Assembly: GCF_014108865.1 (NCBI RefSeq)
Contig: NZ_CP053928.1
Coordinates: 1,426,001 to 1,490,000, forward strand
DNA: 64,000 nucleotides
From: Nocardioides sp. WS12
Lineage (GTDB): Bacteria; Actinomycetota; Actinomycetes; Propionibacteriales; Nocardioidaceae
Direction: 5' to 3'
Shown: positions 34,705 through 42,860 of the stretch, piece by piece
How positions within the stretch are numbered: position 1 is the stretch's first letter
Layout of the letters: every line of letters begins with the position of its first letter
Notes under the pieces: model-generated
Database searches by the model: none
What the model was told of the DNA's origin: nothing
The model's input: only the letters and a program-made list of their open reading frames with translations
Position numbers and translations under genes: made by a program

Positions 34705-35520
34705 TCACGTGCCGATGGCCTCGTTGAACAGACCTGCATAGAACAGCTGGGCAATGATCGTGGCCGAGGCACTGATCAGCATCAGGTTGACGAGCATGGA
34801 CTGCGCCGTGGCATGGCCGACGCCCACAGGTCCGCCCTCCGCGGTGTACCCGAAGTAGCAGGAAACAAGTGTCACGATCACGGCCACGATGGTCGCCCAG
34901 AGCACTGCGATGGTGAGGTCGCGTGGGCTCTGGAACAGGAACAGGACGTAGTGGTACCCGCCCGGGGACACGGCGCCGAGCGCGTCGACGAAGAAGAACT
35001 TCGACGCGGCGAAGTGAATGCCCAGTGCGATGGTGAACATCGGCGGAACCACCACGATCGCGGCCATCAGGCGGGTTCCTACCAGGAACGGCAGGGACTG
35101 GACGCCCATCACCTCCATGCCGTCGATCTCCTCACTGATCCGCATGGCACCGAGCTCGGCAACGGTGCCGCAGCCGGCCTTTGCCGCCAGGACCCACCCG
35201 AACACGATCTGGGAGATCCCACGCATCATGGGCACCGCAGTGATGGAGCCCACGTAGCTCTCCAGCCCGATCCCTTCGAAGAGGAAGGTCCCGGTGATGC
35301 CAATGAGCGCCCCGAGCATGAAGAGCATGAAGAAGACGACCGGTGCATTCGACTTGATCATCAGCCCGACCTGCCGCATCACTTCGCTCGGGTAGAGCCG
35401 GAGCGCGGTGGGGACGGACTTGAACGCCTGGACAGAGAAGGAAACGAGCGAGCCCGCTCCCCGCAGAAGTGATGTGCCGGGCGCGTCGGATCCGGGAGCG
35501 CTGGTCCGGTCGGTGCTCAT
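34705..35520 (-). CDS. YrbE/MlaE-type ABC transporter permease (second subunit)
   Basis: A 271-residue permease with four to five membrane segments and the MlaE coupling motif ISEEIDGMEVMGVQSLPFLV facing the ATPase. Such YrbE proteins work in pairs with MCE proteins and an MceG/Mkl ATPase to import lipids such as sterols. The start overlaps the stop of its partner (ATGA). No MCE gene follows in the window, although YrbE pairs normally precede six of them. Confidence 0.9.
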   Translation of the reverse strand: MSTDRTSAPGSDAPGTSLLRGAGSLVSFSVQAFKSVPTALRLYPSEVMRQVGLMIKSNAPVVFFMLFMLGALIGITGTFLFEGIGLESYVGSITAVPMMRGISQIVFGWVLAAKAGCGTVAELGAMRISEEIDGMEVMGVQSLPFLVGTRLMAAIVVVPPMFTIALGIHFAASKFFFVDALGAVSPGGYHYVLFLFQSPRDLTIAVLWATIVAVIVTLVSCYFGYTAEGGPVGVGHATAQSMLVNLMLISASATIIAQLFYAGLFNEAIGT

Positions 35521-36392
35521 CGGAATCCTCCGAGTTCGGGGAAAAGGCCCAGGACGACTGCGTTGTAGCCCAACTGGAGGACGAACAGTGCGAGGAAGCA
35601 GACCACCACGCTCTGGTTGACCGCGCGGCCAAGGCCGGTCGATCCCCCCTGGGCGTGGAGGCCCTTGTAACTGGAGACGGTGGCGATGATCGTCCCGGCC
35701 AGCAAGCAGTTGACCACCATGGCGATCAGTTCGGTCTGACTCTGATTGATCCACAGGAACGAGTAGAAGTCGGGAGACTCGATCCCACCGATGAAGCTGG
35801 CGGCGAATTGGCAGGAGAGGATCGCGATCCACTGGGCAGGGATGCTGAGGAGGGTTGTGATGAGGATGACCGCGACGACCTTCGGCAGCACCAGGACCCG
35901 GATCGGGTCCACCCCCATGACCACCATGGCGTCGAGTTCCTCGCGGACCTTTCTCGAGCCGAGTTCGGCTGTGATCGAGGCTCCGATCACGCCTGCGACC
36001 AGCAGGGTGGAGACCCATACCGTGAAGGTTCGCGTGCAGTGGACGACCAGGAGTGGTCCGAAGTACTCACCCACACCGGCAAGGTTGACGAACTGCATGC
36101 CTGTGGTCGCGAGCGCTGTGAGGAAGCCGAAGATCCCGACCGCGATCGCGAACCACGACTTCGTGATGGTGAAGTGCATCTGCTCCACGACATCGCCCCA
36201 GTAGCCGCGTGGGTTCCGTACGGCGCTCCGCAAGACCTTGCCCAGCAACATCGCCATCCCGCCGACCTCGGCGACAAGGTCCCGGGGCCCGGACGGGATG
36301 AGGGCGACGGCGCGGTTCAGCCGGCCGTCGTATGGCCCCCCGGCCTCGATCGGCGGCCCTTCCGGAAGCACGCGCTGACTGCGTTCACGCAC
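35517..36392 (-). CDS. YrbE/MlaE-type ABC transporter permease (first subunit)
   Basis: A 291-residue permease starting at GTG, with an N-terminal amphipathic region (DLVAEVGGMAMLLGKVL), membrane segments at roughly 75-95, 110-130, 165-195, 215-235 and 255-280, and the coupling helix VREELDAMVVMGVDPIRVLV typical of YrbE A subunits. It overlaps the upstream membrane protein gene by 8 bases and its partner by 4. It should form the heterodimeric lipid-import channel with the protein at 34705. Confidence 0.9.
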   Translation of the reverse strand: MRERSQRVLPEGPPIEAGGPYDGRLNRAVALIPSGPRDLVAEVGGMAMLLGKVLRSAVRNPRGYWGDVVEQMHFTITKSWFAIAVGIFGFLTALATTGMQFVNLAGVGEYFGPLLVVHCTRTFTVWVSTLLVAGVIGASITAELGSRKVREELDAMVVMGVDPIRVLVLPKVVAVILITTLLSIPAQWIAILSCQFAASFIGGIESPDFYSFLWINQSQTELIAMVVNCLLAGTIIATVSSYKGLHAQGGSTGLGRAVNQSVVVCFLALFVLQLGYNAVVLGLFPELGGFR

Positions 36393-37161
36393 GGCCGGGC
36401 TCCCAACCGGCAGCGAGGGCTTCCTGGCGGATCGCTCGCAACAGCGCCCACGTCATCACGGGGAACCAGCTGCCGAAGGCAGCGGCGGGAATCCAGAACC
36501 CGATCATCCCGGTCCACGCGAACACGCCGTCGTGGAAGAAGACGATGAGTGATGCCGGGAGCACCAGGAACGAGAGCCAAAGACTGAACCACGCGATCCA
36601 ACGGGGAAAGACAGGCTCATCGGTTCCGTCGCCGAGTGTGACCACGGCGATCGCGACCAACTGACCCACGACCGGCGGCCACGGAAGGATGAGCAGGATG
36701 TAGGAGAAGTCGTTCATGAGGAGGGTGATCTCGGCAGGCCGTTCGGGCCGAAAGGCACCCACCATGAAGAAGACCATCGGCACGATCGAGATCACGGTCA
36801 CGACGATCCCGGAGCCGAACTGGAGCGCGGACATCATCGGAACGCCCGGTTCTGCCCGCCGCATCTGGAGGCTGACCACCAGCGAGAACGGCAGCGTGAG
36901 GAAGGCGCCGCCCATGGCCAGGGTCAGCCCGATCAGACGCAGCGTCTGGTTGGACGCATAGTGCTCAGCGACCTGTGCAGCGGAGTCCGTCGCGGGGACG
37001 AGCGGAATGAAGCCGGCCATCAGACCCCACCCACCGAAGAGACAGAGCGTGAACACCGGTCCGCACCAGGCCATCACGACCTGCACCTGACGCGCGCGTT
37101 CGGCTTGTCTCCTCCGCAGGTCGGGAGCAGCCGATTCCGGTGACTGCACGATCTGGCTCAT
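36385..37161 (-). CDS. Polytopic membrane protein of unknown function
   Basis: A 258-residue protein with about six predicted membrane segments (for instance VVMAWCGPVFTLCLFGGWGL and IVVTVISIVPMVFFMVG) and a cytoplasmic, Arg-rich N-terminus. I do not recognise the family. It overlaps the YrbE pair and should be co-transcribed with it, suggesting a part in the same uptake system in place of, or in addition to, MCE proteins. The start MSQIVQSPES was chosen over one 16 codons earlier because it follows GGAGCCGCC. Confidence 0.6.
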   Translation of the reverse strand: MSQIVQSPESAAPDLRRRQAERARQVQVVMAWCGPVFTLCLFGGWGLMAGFIPLVPATDSAAQVAEHYASNQTLRLIGLTLAMGGAFLTLPFSLVVSLQMRRAEPGVPMMSALQFGSGIVVTVISIVPMVFFMVGAFRPERPAEITLLMNDFSYILLILPWPPVVGQLVAIAVVTLGDGTDEPVFPRWIAWFSLWLSFLVLPASLIVFFHDGVFAWTGMIGFWIPAAAFGSWFPVMTWALLRAIRQEALAAGWEPGRA

Positions 37162-37212
37162 GGGGCGGCTCCTGTGGGTGCGATGACGTGATGGGCACCA
37201 CATTCGCATTCT

Positions 37213-37246
37213 TTGAAGATCTTTTCAATACTGAAAGAACGTTCAG
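37213..37246. promoter_or_regulatory. Tandem palindromes in the TetR/YrbE intergenic region
   Basis: TTGAA-GATCTT-TTCAA (37213-37228) and CTGAA-AGAACG-TTCAG (37231-37246) have the same form: 5-bp arms, 6-bp spacer, centres 18 bases apart. This is a likely double operator for the TetR at 37323 controlling itself and the divergent transport operon. Confidence 0.6.
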
Positions 37247-37322
37247 ATTGCCGAGGTCGGCCGACCGCCTCCCGCACCCACCTACAGCTTTCGCGTCCCG
37301 TGTCCCGGCTACGCTGGCGACC

Positions 37323-37985
37323 ATGGCCAGAGCCAGTGTGGGGAACAACCGAGCCGACCTTCGTCGCGCTCGCACCCGACGTCTTCTGGTCGCGGCCGGC
37401 CGCGAGCTGGTCGCGAGCAAGGGCGTGGCCGGTCTGCGGATCCAGGACATCACCGAGCAGGCCGACGTCGCCCTGGGGTCGTTCTACAACCATTTCGCCA
37501 GCAAGGACGAGCTGGTCGAAGCCGTTGTCGAGGAGTCCCTCGCCGAGATGGCTTCGACCGCCGGCATCAACGACGGAAATCGGCACCAGGATCCCGCGGT
37601 GACCGCGGCGCTCGCGGTGCTCCGGATCGTCGGGATCGCCTTCTCCGACCCCGAACTGGCTCGTCTCCTCGTACGCCTGGACCACTCTGATCTGGTCTAC
37701 GCCCGTGCGCTACGGCCCCAGGCGTCCGAGGTCGTCCGGGCTGGTATGGAGGTCGGGCGATTCTTCATACCCGATGTCGACGTCGTCGTGCACACGGTCG
37801 TGGCTGGGTCCCTTGCCCTGATCCGCCGAATCCTCGATGGCGAGCACGACGCGTCCGTGGTTTCGCTCCAGGCCGAGCTGACCCTGCGGCTGCTGGGGCT
37901 CGGTGTCGACGAGGCCGCCGAGATTGCGCGCAGGTGCGTCGAGATCCGGCCAGACGGCGACCAAGATCGGATGGTGCTGCCGTGA
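37323..37985 (+). CDS. TetR family transcriptional regulator
   Basis: A 220-residue regulator with RIQDITEQADVALGSFYNHF as HTH and a helical ligand-binding domain. ATG 37323 was chosen for the family-typical start ahead of helix 1 (ARTRRLLVAAGRELVASKG); a start at 37140 would add 61 unrelated residues. It is divergent from the membrane protein/YrbE operon and convergent with the PucR gene. Confidence 0.88.
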   Translation: MARASVGNNRADLRRARTRRLLVAAGRELVASKGVAGLRIQDITEQADVALGSFYNHFASKDELVEAVVEESLAEMASTAGINDGNRHQDPAVTAALAVLRIVGIAFSDPELARLLVRLDHSDLVYARALRPQASEVVRAGMEVGRFFIPDVDVVVHTVVAGSLALIRRILDGEHDASVVSLQAELTLRLLGLGVDEAAEIARRCVEIRPDGDQDRMVLP

Positions 37986-38001
37986 CCGCTGTGTCACCGG
38001 G

Positions 38002-39231
38002 TCAGGCGCGGAAAGCGCTGGTCGTATTCGGAGGCGAGCCCATCCAGTGCGCGATCTCCAGAGCAACTCCGATTTCGAGGCTGTTGGAGCCGAGTGCCAT
38101 GGGAAGCATCTCCTCTGCGCGCTGAATGCGATTGAGGATGGTGTTGCGGTGGGCGAAAAGTGCCCGTGCGGTACGCGACGCGTTGAACTGTTCGCGAATG
38201 TAGGTGCGCAGGGTGGTCCGCAATTCGGGGTCGGCCATCGCCAGCGGCCCCAACGTCCGGGAGACGAACTCGCGGGCCTTCGCATCGTCCTGGGTGGCGA
38301 GGGCGACGAGCTGGATGTCGGCGAAGCGGGCCACTTGCAGGTCCGGCAATCGCTGGGCCAGACGTTGCGTTTCGATGGCATCGAGATGGCTGCGCCGGAA
38401 GCCCTCGACGCCAGTGTCCTCAGGGCCGATCGCAATCCGCACTCCGTCGATCTGTGCTGTTGCGGCGGCGATGGCGGCGATGTCGATGGAGCCCGCATTC
38501 GCGAGCCAGGTCCACAGTGATGAGGAGCTGGCGATGACGTGCAGTGTCTGTCGCGCGTTGGTGGTCGTGCCCAGGGCCTCCGCCGCGCGTTGCAGTGCGC
38601 GGCGGTCTGAGTCCCGCGGATCCATCCACAGGACCGCGGCCGTGTGGCGGCGGTCGAACCGGTACCCGAGGCGTTCGCTGGCCCGGTCGGTGGTGATGGG
38701 TGCCCCTTCGAGGATGAGGCTCACGGTCTCGAGCTTCTGGGCGTGGGTTCCCCGGGTCAGGCCGGCGCGTTCGGACTCGAGCAGTTCGGTCAGTGCGACG
38801 AGCGTGGCGTCGATGTAGCGGGCCAATGAGCCGGCGGCAATGTCGAGGGCCTGCTCCAGCGTGGCCGGGTCCGACGAGGCGGTGAAGGCCAGTCGCGTCC
38901 AGTTCCGCCACAACGCCGTGTGGCCAGCGTGATAGGCGGGTGCGAGGTCATGGGCCACCCCCAGGCGGAAGGCGTCCCGGGCGATGCCGACCACTTCGGT
39001 GCTCAGGTTGACGGGCACCGGACCGCTCGGGTCGCGCAGGAGTGACGCCGCCCAGTGCAGGATGTTGCTGCGGGTGCTCGCCATGACTTCCGCGGACAAC
39101 GAAGGCTCGGTCCGGAACATGTCGCGGATCGCGGCGAACACGGCGTCGTCCTGGTTCGCCAGGACGTCGGCAGGTTCCTCGAGCAGCAGTTCGGACACCC
39201 GACGGATGACGTCTGCGGTCGCGCTGGTCAT
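38002..39231 (-). CDS. PucR/CdaR family transcriptional regulator
   Basis: A 409-residue regulator with a helical N-terminal sensing region, a GGDEF-like middle (about 200-290, FDRRHTAAVLWMDPRD) and a C-terminal PucR HTH: LRTYIREQFNASRTARALFA then HRNTILNRIQRAEEML. PucR proteins usually activate adjacent catabolic genes in response to the substrate. It is divergent from the 3-hydroxyacyl-CoA dehydrogenase/BVMO operon at 39397, its probable target. ATG 39231 follows GGAG by 10 bases. Confidence 0.88.
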   Translation of the reverse strand: MTSATADVIRRVSELLLEEPADVLANQDDAVFAAIRDMFRTEPSLSAEVMASTRSNILHWAASLLRDPSGPVPVNLSTEVVGIARDAFRLGVAHDLAPAYHAGHTALWRNWTRLAFTASSDPATLEQALDIAAGSLARYIDATLVALTELLESERAGLTRGTHAQKLETVSLILEGAPITTDRASERLGYRFDRRHTAAVLWMDPRDSDRRALQRAAEALGTTTNARQTLHVIASSSSLWTWLANAGSIDIAAIAAATAQIDGVRIAIGPEDTGVEGFRRSHLDAIETQRLAQRLPDLQVARFADIQLVALATQDDAKAREFVSRTLGPLAMADPELRTTLRTYIREQFNASRTARALFAHRNTILNRIQRAEEMLPMALGSNSLEIGVALEIAHWMGSPPNTTSAFRA

Positions 39232-39396
39232 CGGGGTCCGCTCCGTCACGATGCTGAGGCTACCAATCCGTGCGTGGGCAAAGTGCCCATCCACATGCCG
39301 CGTTTCTAGGCGGATCGTCCTTGTCGGGAGGAGGTCGCTGGCTGGATGGTTGTGACGTCCGACACAGCGGGCGCAGGCGAAAGGAAACGAGTATCC

Positions 39397-40344
39397 ATGT
39401 CCTCACTCGACAATTTGACGGTCCTGGGATCGGGAGTGCTGGGTGGGCAGATTGCCTGGCACAGCGCATACAAGGCAAAGAAGGTCGTCGTGTACGACAT
39501 CGATCTGGATGCCATCGACCGATGCCGCGCAACCCACGACCAGTACGCCGCGATCTACCTGTCGGAAGTGGGAGCGAGCGAGGCAGACATCGTCGCCACG
39601 CGCCAGCGCCTGACCTTCACGACCGACCTGGCCGCAGCAGTGGCCGAAGCCGACCTGGTGATCGAAGCGGTGCCGGAGGTACGCGAGATCAAGTCCGCCG
39701 TCTACCGAGACATGGCCGGCCTCTTGCCCGCCCACACGTTGTTGGCGACCAACTCCTCCACCCTTCTTCCGAGCGACTTCGCAAAGGACACCGGCCGCGC
39801 CGACAAGTTCTGTGCACTCCACTTCGGCAACGGGATCTGGACCATGAATTTCGCTGAGGTGATGGCCCATCCCGGATCGTCGCGGGAGACGCTCACGCAG
39901 GTCACCGAGTTCGCCGTCGAGATCGGGATGGTGCCGATCCCGGTGCTCAAGGAGCACAACGGCTACATCGTCAACAGCTGGTTCGTGCCCCTGCTCAATG
40001 CGGCACAGACACTCGTGACCAACGGCATCGCCAGGCCCGAGGACGTGGACCGCACCTTCATGATCGGAGGTCGGGCGGTGGGCCCGCTGGGCATGATGGA
40101 CATGGTCGGGATGAAGACCTCCTACGACGTCCTCGCCCTGTGGGGCAAGGAACTGGGCGACGCTCAGATGAGCGCCAACGCGGACTACATCAAGGAGCGC
40201 TTCCTCGACAAGGGATTGCTGGGCGTCCCCACCGGTGAGGGCTACTACACCTACCCCGAGCCCGCCTACGCACATCCCGGCTTCCTCGACATTCCCGACA
40301 TCGCGGACTTGCCGGACTTCGTTGCCTCGATGCTGCCGCTCTGA
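39397..40344 (+). CDS. 3-hydroxyacyl-CoA dehydrogenase (NAD-dependent)
   Basis: A 315-residue enzyme of the 3HCDH superfamily. It has the NAD motif VLGSGVLGGQIAWHSAY at residues 7-23, ADLVIEAVPE, NSSTLLPS and a catalytic-position His in ALHFGNGIWTMNFAEVM, where typical enzymes read HFFNP; the C-terminal domain follows (GRAVGPLGMMDMVGM). The altered HFGN motif suggests a non-standard hydroxy-acid or acyl-CoA substrate. AAAGGAAAC precedes the ATG. First gene of an operon with BVMO, hydrolase and CoA ligase. Confidence 0.85.
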   Translation: MSSLDNLTVLGSGVLGGQIAWHSAYKAKKVVVYDIDLDAIDRCRATHDQYAAIYLSEVGASEADIVATRQRLTFTTDLAAAVAEADLVIEAVPEVREIKSAVYRDMAGLLPAHTLLATNSSTLLPSDFAKDTGRADKFCALHFGNGIWTMNFAEVMAHPGSSRETLTQVTEFAVEIGMVPIPVLKEHNGYIVNSWFVPLLNAAQTLVTNGIARPEDVDRTFMIGGRAVGPLGMMDMVGMKTSYDVLALWGKELGDAQMSANADYIKERFLDKGLLGVPTGEGYYTYPEPAYAHPGFLDIPDIADLPDFVASMLPL

Positions 40345-40378
40345 GCCCACCTCTCTCGTACTGAAAGTGACATTCGCA

Positions 40379-41917
40379 ATGAACCAGAACACACAAGCGC
40401 CTCCTACCTTCGAGCACGTCGACGTCCTGGTGGTGGGAGCCGGCCTCACCGGCATCGGCACGGGCTACCACCTGAAGACCTTGCAGCCTGACAAGACGTT
40501 CGCGATCGTCGAGGCGCGTGACGCGATCGGTGGGACCTGGGACCTGTTTCGGTATCCGGGCATTCGGTCGGACGCCGACCTGCACACCTTCGGCTTCGGC
40601 TTCAAGCCGTGGACTCGCGACAACGCGATCGCGAACGCCGACGAGATCCTCGAGTACCTGCAGGAAACGATCGACGAAAACGACCTGGCGCGGCACCTGC
40701 ACCTCGGCCACAAGGTCATCTCTGCGAACTTCTCGTCGGAGGAGGCGCGGTGGATCGTCACCATCGAGCGCAGCATCGACGGCCACAGGTTCGAAGTCTC
40801 GTGCGGCATGTTGTTCTCAGCGGCTGGCTATTACGACGTCGACAACGGGTACACCCCTCACTTCGAGGGACGCGATCGGTTCCGTGGCGAGCTCGTGCAC
40901 CCGCAGCACTGGCCGGAGGATCTCGACTACACAGGCAAGAAGGTCGTTGTCATCGGTAGCGGCGCGACTGCGGTGACCCTGATTCCGGTCATGGCGGAGA
41001 CGGCTGGCCATGTCACCATGCTCCAGCGCTCACCCTCCTATGTGATGCCCGCTCCTCGCCAGGACCCCATCGCCAACGGCTTGCGCCGACTGCTTCCTGC
41101 GAAGGCCGCATACGCCGTCACGCGGGCGATCAACATCAACAAGCAGTACATGCTCTACAACGCCAGTCGACGCTTTCCCAAGCAGATGCGGGCGCTCGTG
41201 CGCAGGGTCAATGTGAACGCCCTTCCCGACGGCTACGACGTGGACACGCACTTCAAGCCGAACTACGCGCCGTGGGACCAGCGGATGTGCGTGGTGCCTG
41301 ACTCTGACCTCTTCAACGCCATCGCCGACGGGTCAGCCTCCGTCGTCACTGACCACATTGAATGCTTCACCGAGAACGGAGTCCTGCTGAAGTCCGGGGC
41401 CGAGCTCGAGGCCGACCTGATCGTCACAGCCACCGGCCTCAACATGGTGCCCTTCGGCAAGATCCCGCTCCACGTGAACGGTGAGCAGGTGAACCTGCAT
41501 GACCAGATGTCGTACAAGGGCCTCATGGTCAGCGACGTGCCCAACTTCGTCTTCACCATTGGATACGTCAACCACGCCTGGACACTCAAGGCCGACCTGG
41601 TCGCCCAGTGGTTCTGTCGCCTCCTGGGCCACATGGACCGGCACGGCCTCACGACCGCCACACCTGTGGTCGACGACCCGACCCTGACCCGGGCGCCGCT
41701 GATCAACATGGGCACCGGATACGTCAATCGCGCGATGCACCTGTTCCCGCAGCAGGGGTCCCACGGACCGTGGAAGCTGGACCAGGACTACAAGCTCGAT
41801 CGCACCATGCTTGGGAAGGACCCCATCGAGGATCAGGCACTTCAGTTCGCCGGCACCCATGTCCAGGAGGCAGCGGTGGCCCTGGCTGCAGTCGGCCCGG
41901 CGAGCGCACGCCGATGA
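40379..41917 (+). CDS. Baeyer-Villiger monooxygenase (type I, FAD/NADPH)
   Basis: A 512-residue flavoprotein inserting oxygen next to a ketone. It has the FAD Rossmann motif VVGAGLTGIG (G20-x-G22-x-x-G25), GGTWDLFRYPG, the type I BVMO fingerprint F168-x-G170-xxx-H174-xxx-W178-P and the NADPH motif VIGSGATAVT. It lies between a hydroxyacyl dehydrogenase and a hydrolase, overlapping the latter by 4 bases (ATGA). A ketone-to-ester/lactone step followed by hydrolysis is the classic route for cyclic ketones and terpenoid ketones, and this gene pair fits it. Confidence 0.92.
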   Translation: MNQNTQAPPTFEHVDVLVVGAGLTGIGTGYHLKTLQPDKTFAIVEARDAIGGTWDLFRYPGIRSDADLHTFGFGFKPWTRDNAIANADEILEYLQETIDENDLARHLHLGHKVISANFSSEEARWIVTIERSIDGHRFEVSCGMLFSAAGYYDVDNGYTPHFEGRDRFRGELVHPQHWPEDLDYTGKKVVVIGSGATAVTLIPVMAETAGHVTMLQRSPSYVMPAPRQDPIANGLRRLLPAKAAYAVTRAININKQYMLYNASRRFPKQMRALVRRVNVNALPDGYDVDTHFKPNYAPWDQRMCVVPDSDLFNAIADGSASVVTDHIECFTENGVLLKSGAELEADLIVTATGLNMVPFGKIPLHVNGEQVNLHDQMSYKGLMVSDVPNFVFTIGYVNHAWTLKADLVAQWFCRLLGHMDRHGLTTATPVVDDPTLTRAPLINMGTGYVNRAMHLFPQQGSHGPWKLDQDYKLDRTMLGKDPIEDQALQFAGTHVQEAAVALAAVGPASARR

Positions 41918-42834
41918 CGACCCCGACCTTCGTCACCGTCGCCGGCCGACCTACCCGCGTCCGCATCGAGGGCGACCCGGCCAACTCCCCGGTGGTGCTG
42001 CTCCACGGGATCGGCCGCAGCCTCGAGGACTGGGGACCGCAATACGCACGCATGCGCGCACACCATCGCGTGATCGCGTTGGACCTCGCTGGATCCGGGT
42101 TCTCTGCTCGCTCGCCCGAACCGACCACGCTGGAGGTGCTGGCCCGTGGGGTGCTGGAAACCCTCGATGTGCTCGGCGAGCTGCGTCCGGTACACCTGAT
42201 GGGCAACTCACTGGGCGGCGCGGTCGCCATGCAGGTCGTCGCTTTGGCTCCCGATCGGGTGACCAGCCTCGTGTTGGTGAACAGCGCGGGCTTCGGGGCG
42301 GAGGTTGCTTTGCCGCTGCGTCTGTTGGCCGTCCCGCTCCTGGGAGAACTTGCGGTGCGACGAACGACCCGAGGCAGTGCGCGGATGGCTGAGCTCCTCA
42401 ACTTCGCCGATTCCACGCTCGTGACCCCGGCTCGTATCGACCATGCTCTTGCGATCGCGGAACAGCCCGACGCCAGCACGGTGCTCCTCGAGACCGTTCG
42501 GGCGCTCGCCACCTTCCGTCGCATCAGCCATGGTTGGCGCGAACGACTCATCGCGGCGACCGCCGAACACGCGCGGCCGACCCTCGCAGTCTGGGGTGAT
42601 CAGGACCGCGTCCTTCCAGCGCATCATCTCAACGCCGTACGGCGGGCCTTCCCGCACGCCGACACAGAACTCTTCGCCGGCATCGGTCACATGCCCCAGA
42701 TCGAGTGTCCCGAGGACTTCGCCAACCGCGTTCTTGCGTTCCTCCGGGACGTCGAACGTGCCACCCCCCTGACGCGAGCGCGGTCCACCACTCGCGGTGC
42801 ACCGCGTCGACGCAAGGCCGCCGCCACCGCCTGA
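41914..42834 (+). CDS. Alpha/beta hydrolase (probable esterase/lactonase)
   Basis: A 306-residue hydrolase with VVLLHGIGRSLEDW, LDLAGSGFS, nucleophile Ser in LMGNSLGGAVAM, Asp in WGDQDRVLP and His in GIGHMPQIE. It starts within the BVMO stop codon, so translation is coupled; hydrolysis of the ester or lactone made by the BVMO is the obvious job. Unrelated in its motifs to the HHFTAV hydrolases of the 14-22 kb region. Confidence 0.88.
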   Translation: MTTPTFVTVAGRPTRVRIEGDPANSPVVLLHGIGRSLEDWGPQYARMRAHHRVIALDLAGSGFSARSPEPTTLEVLARGVLETLDVLGELRPVHLMGNSLGGAVAMQVVALAPDRVTSLVLVNSAGFGAEVALPLRLLAVPLLGELAVRRTTRGSARMAELLNFADSTLVTPARIDHALAIAEQPDASTVLLETVRALATFRRISHGWRERLIAATAEHARPTLAVWGDQDRVLPAHHLNAVRRAFPHADTELFAGIGHMPQIECPEDFANRVLAFLRDVERATPLTRARSTTRGAPRRRKAAATA

Positions 42835-42860
42835 GAACCCATCCCTAGGAGAACACCACC

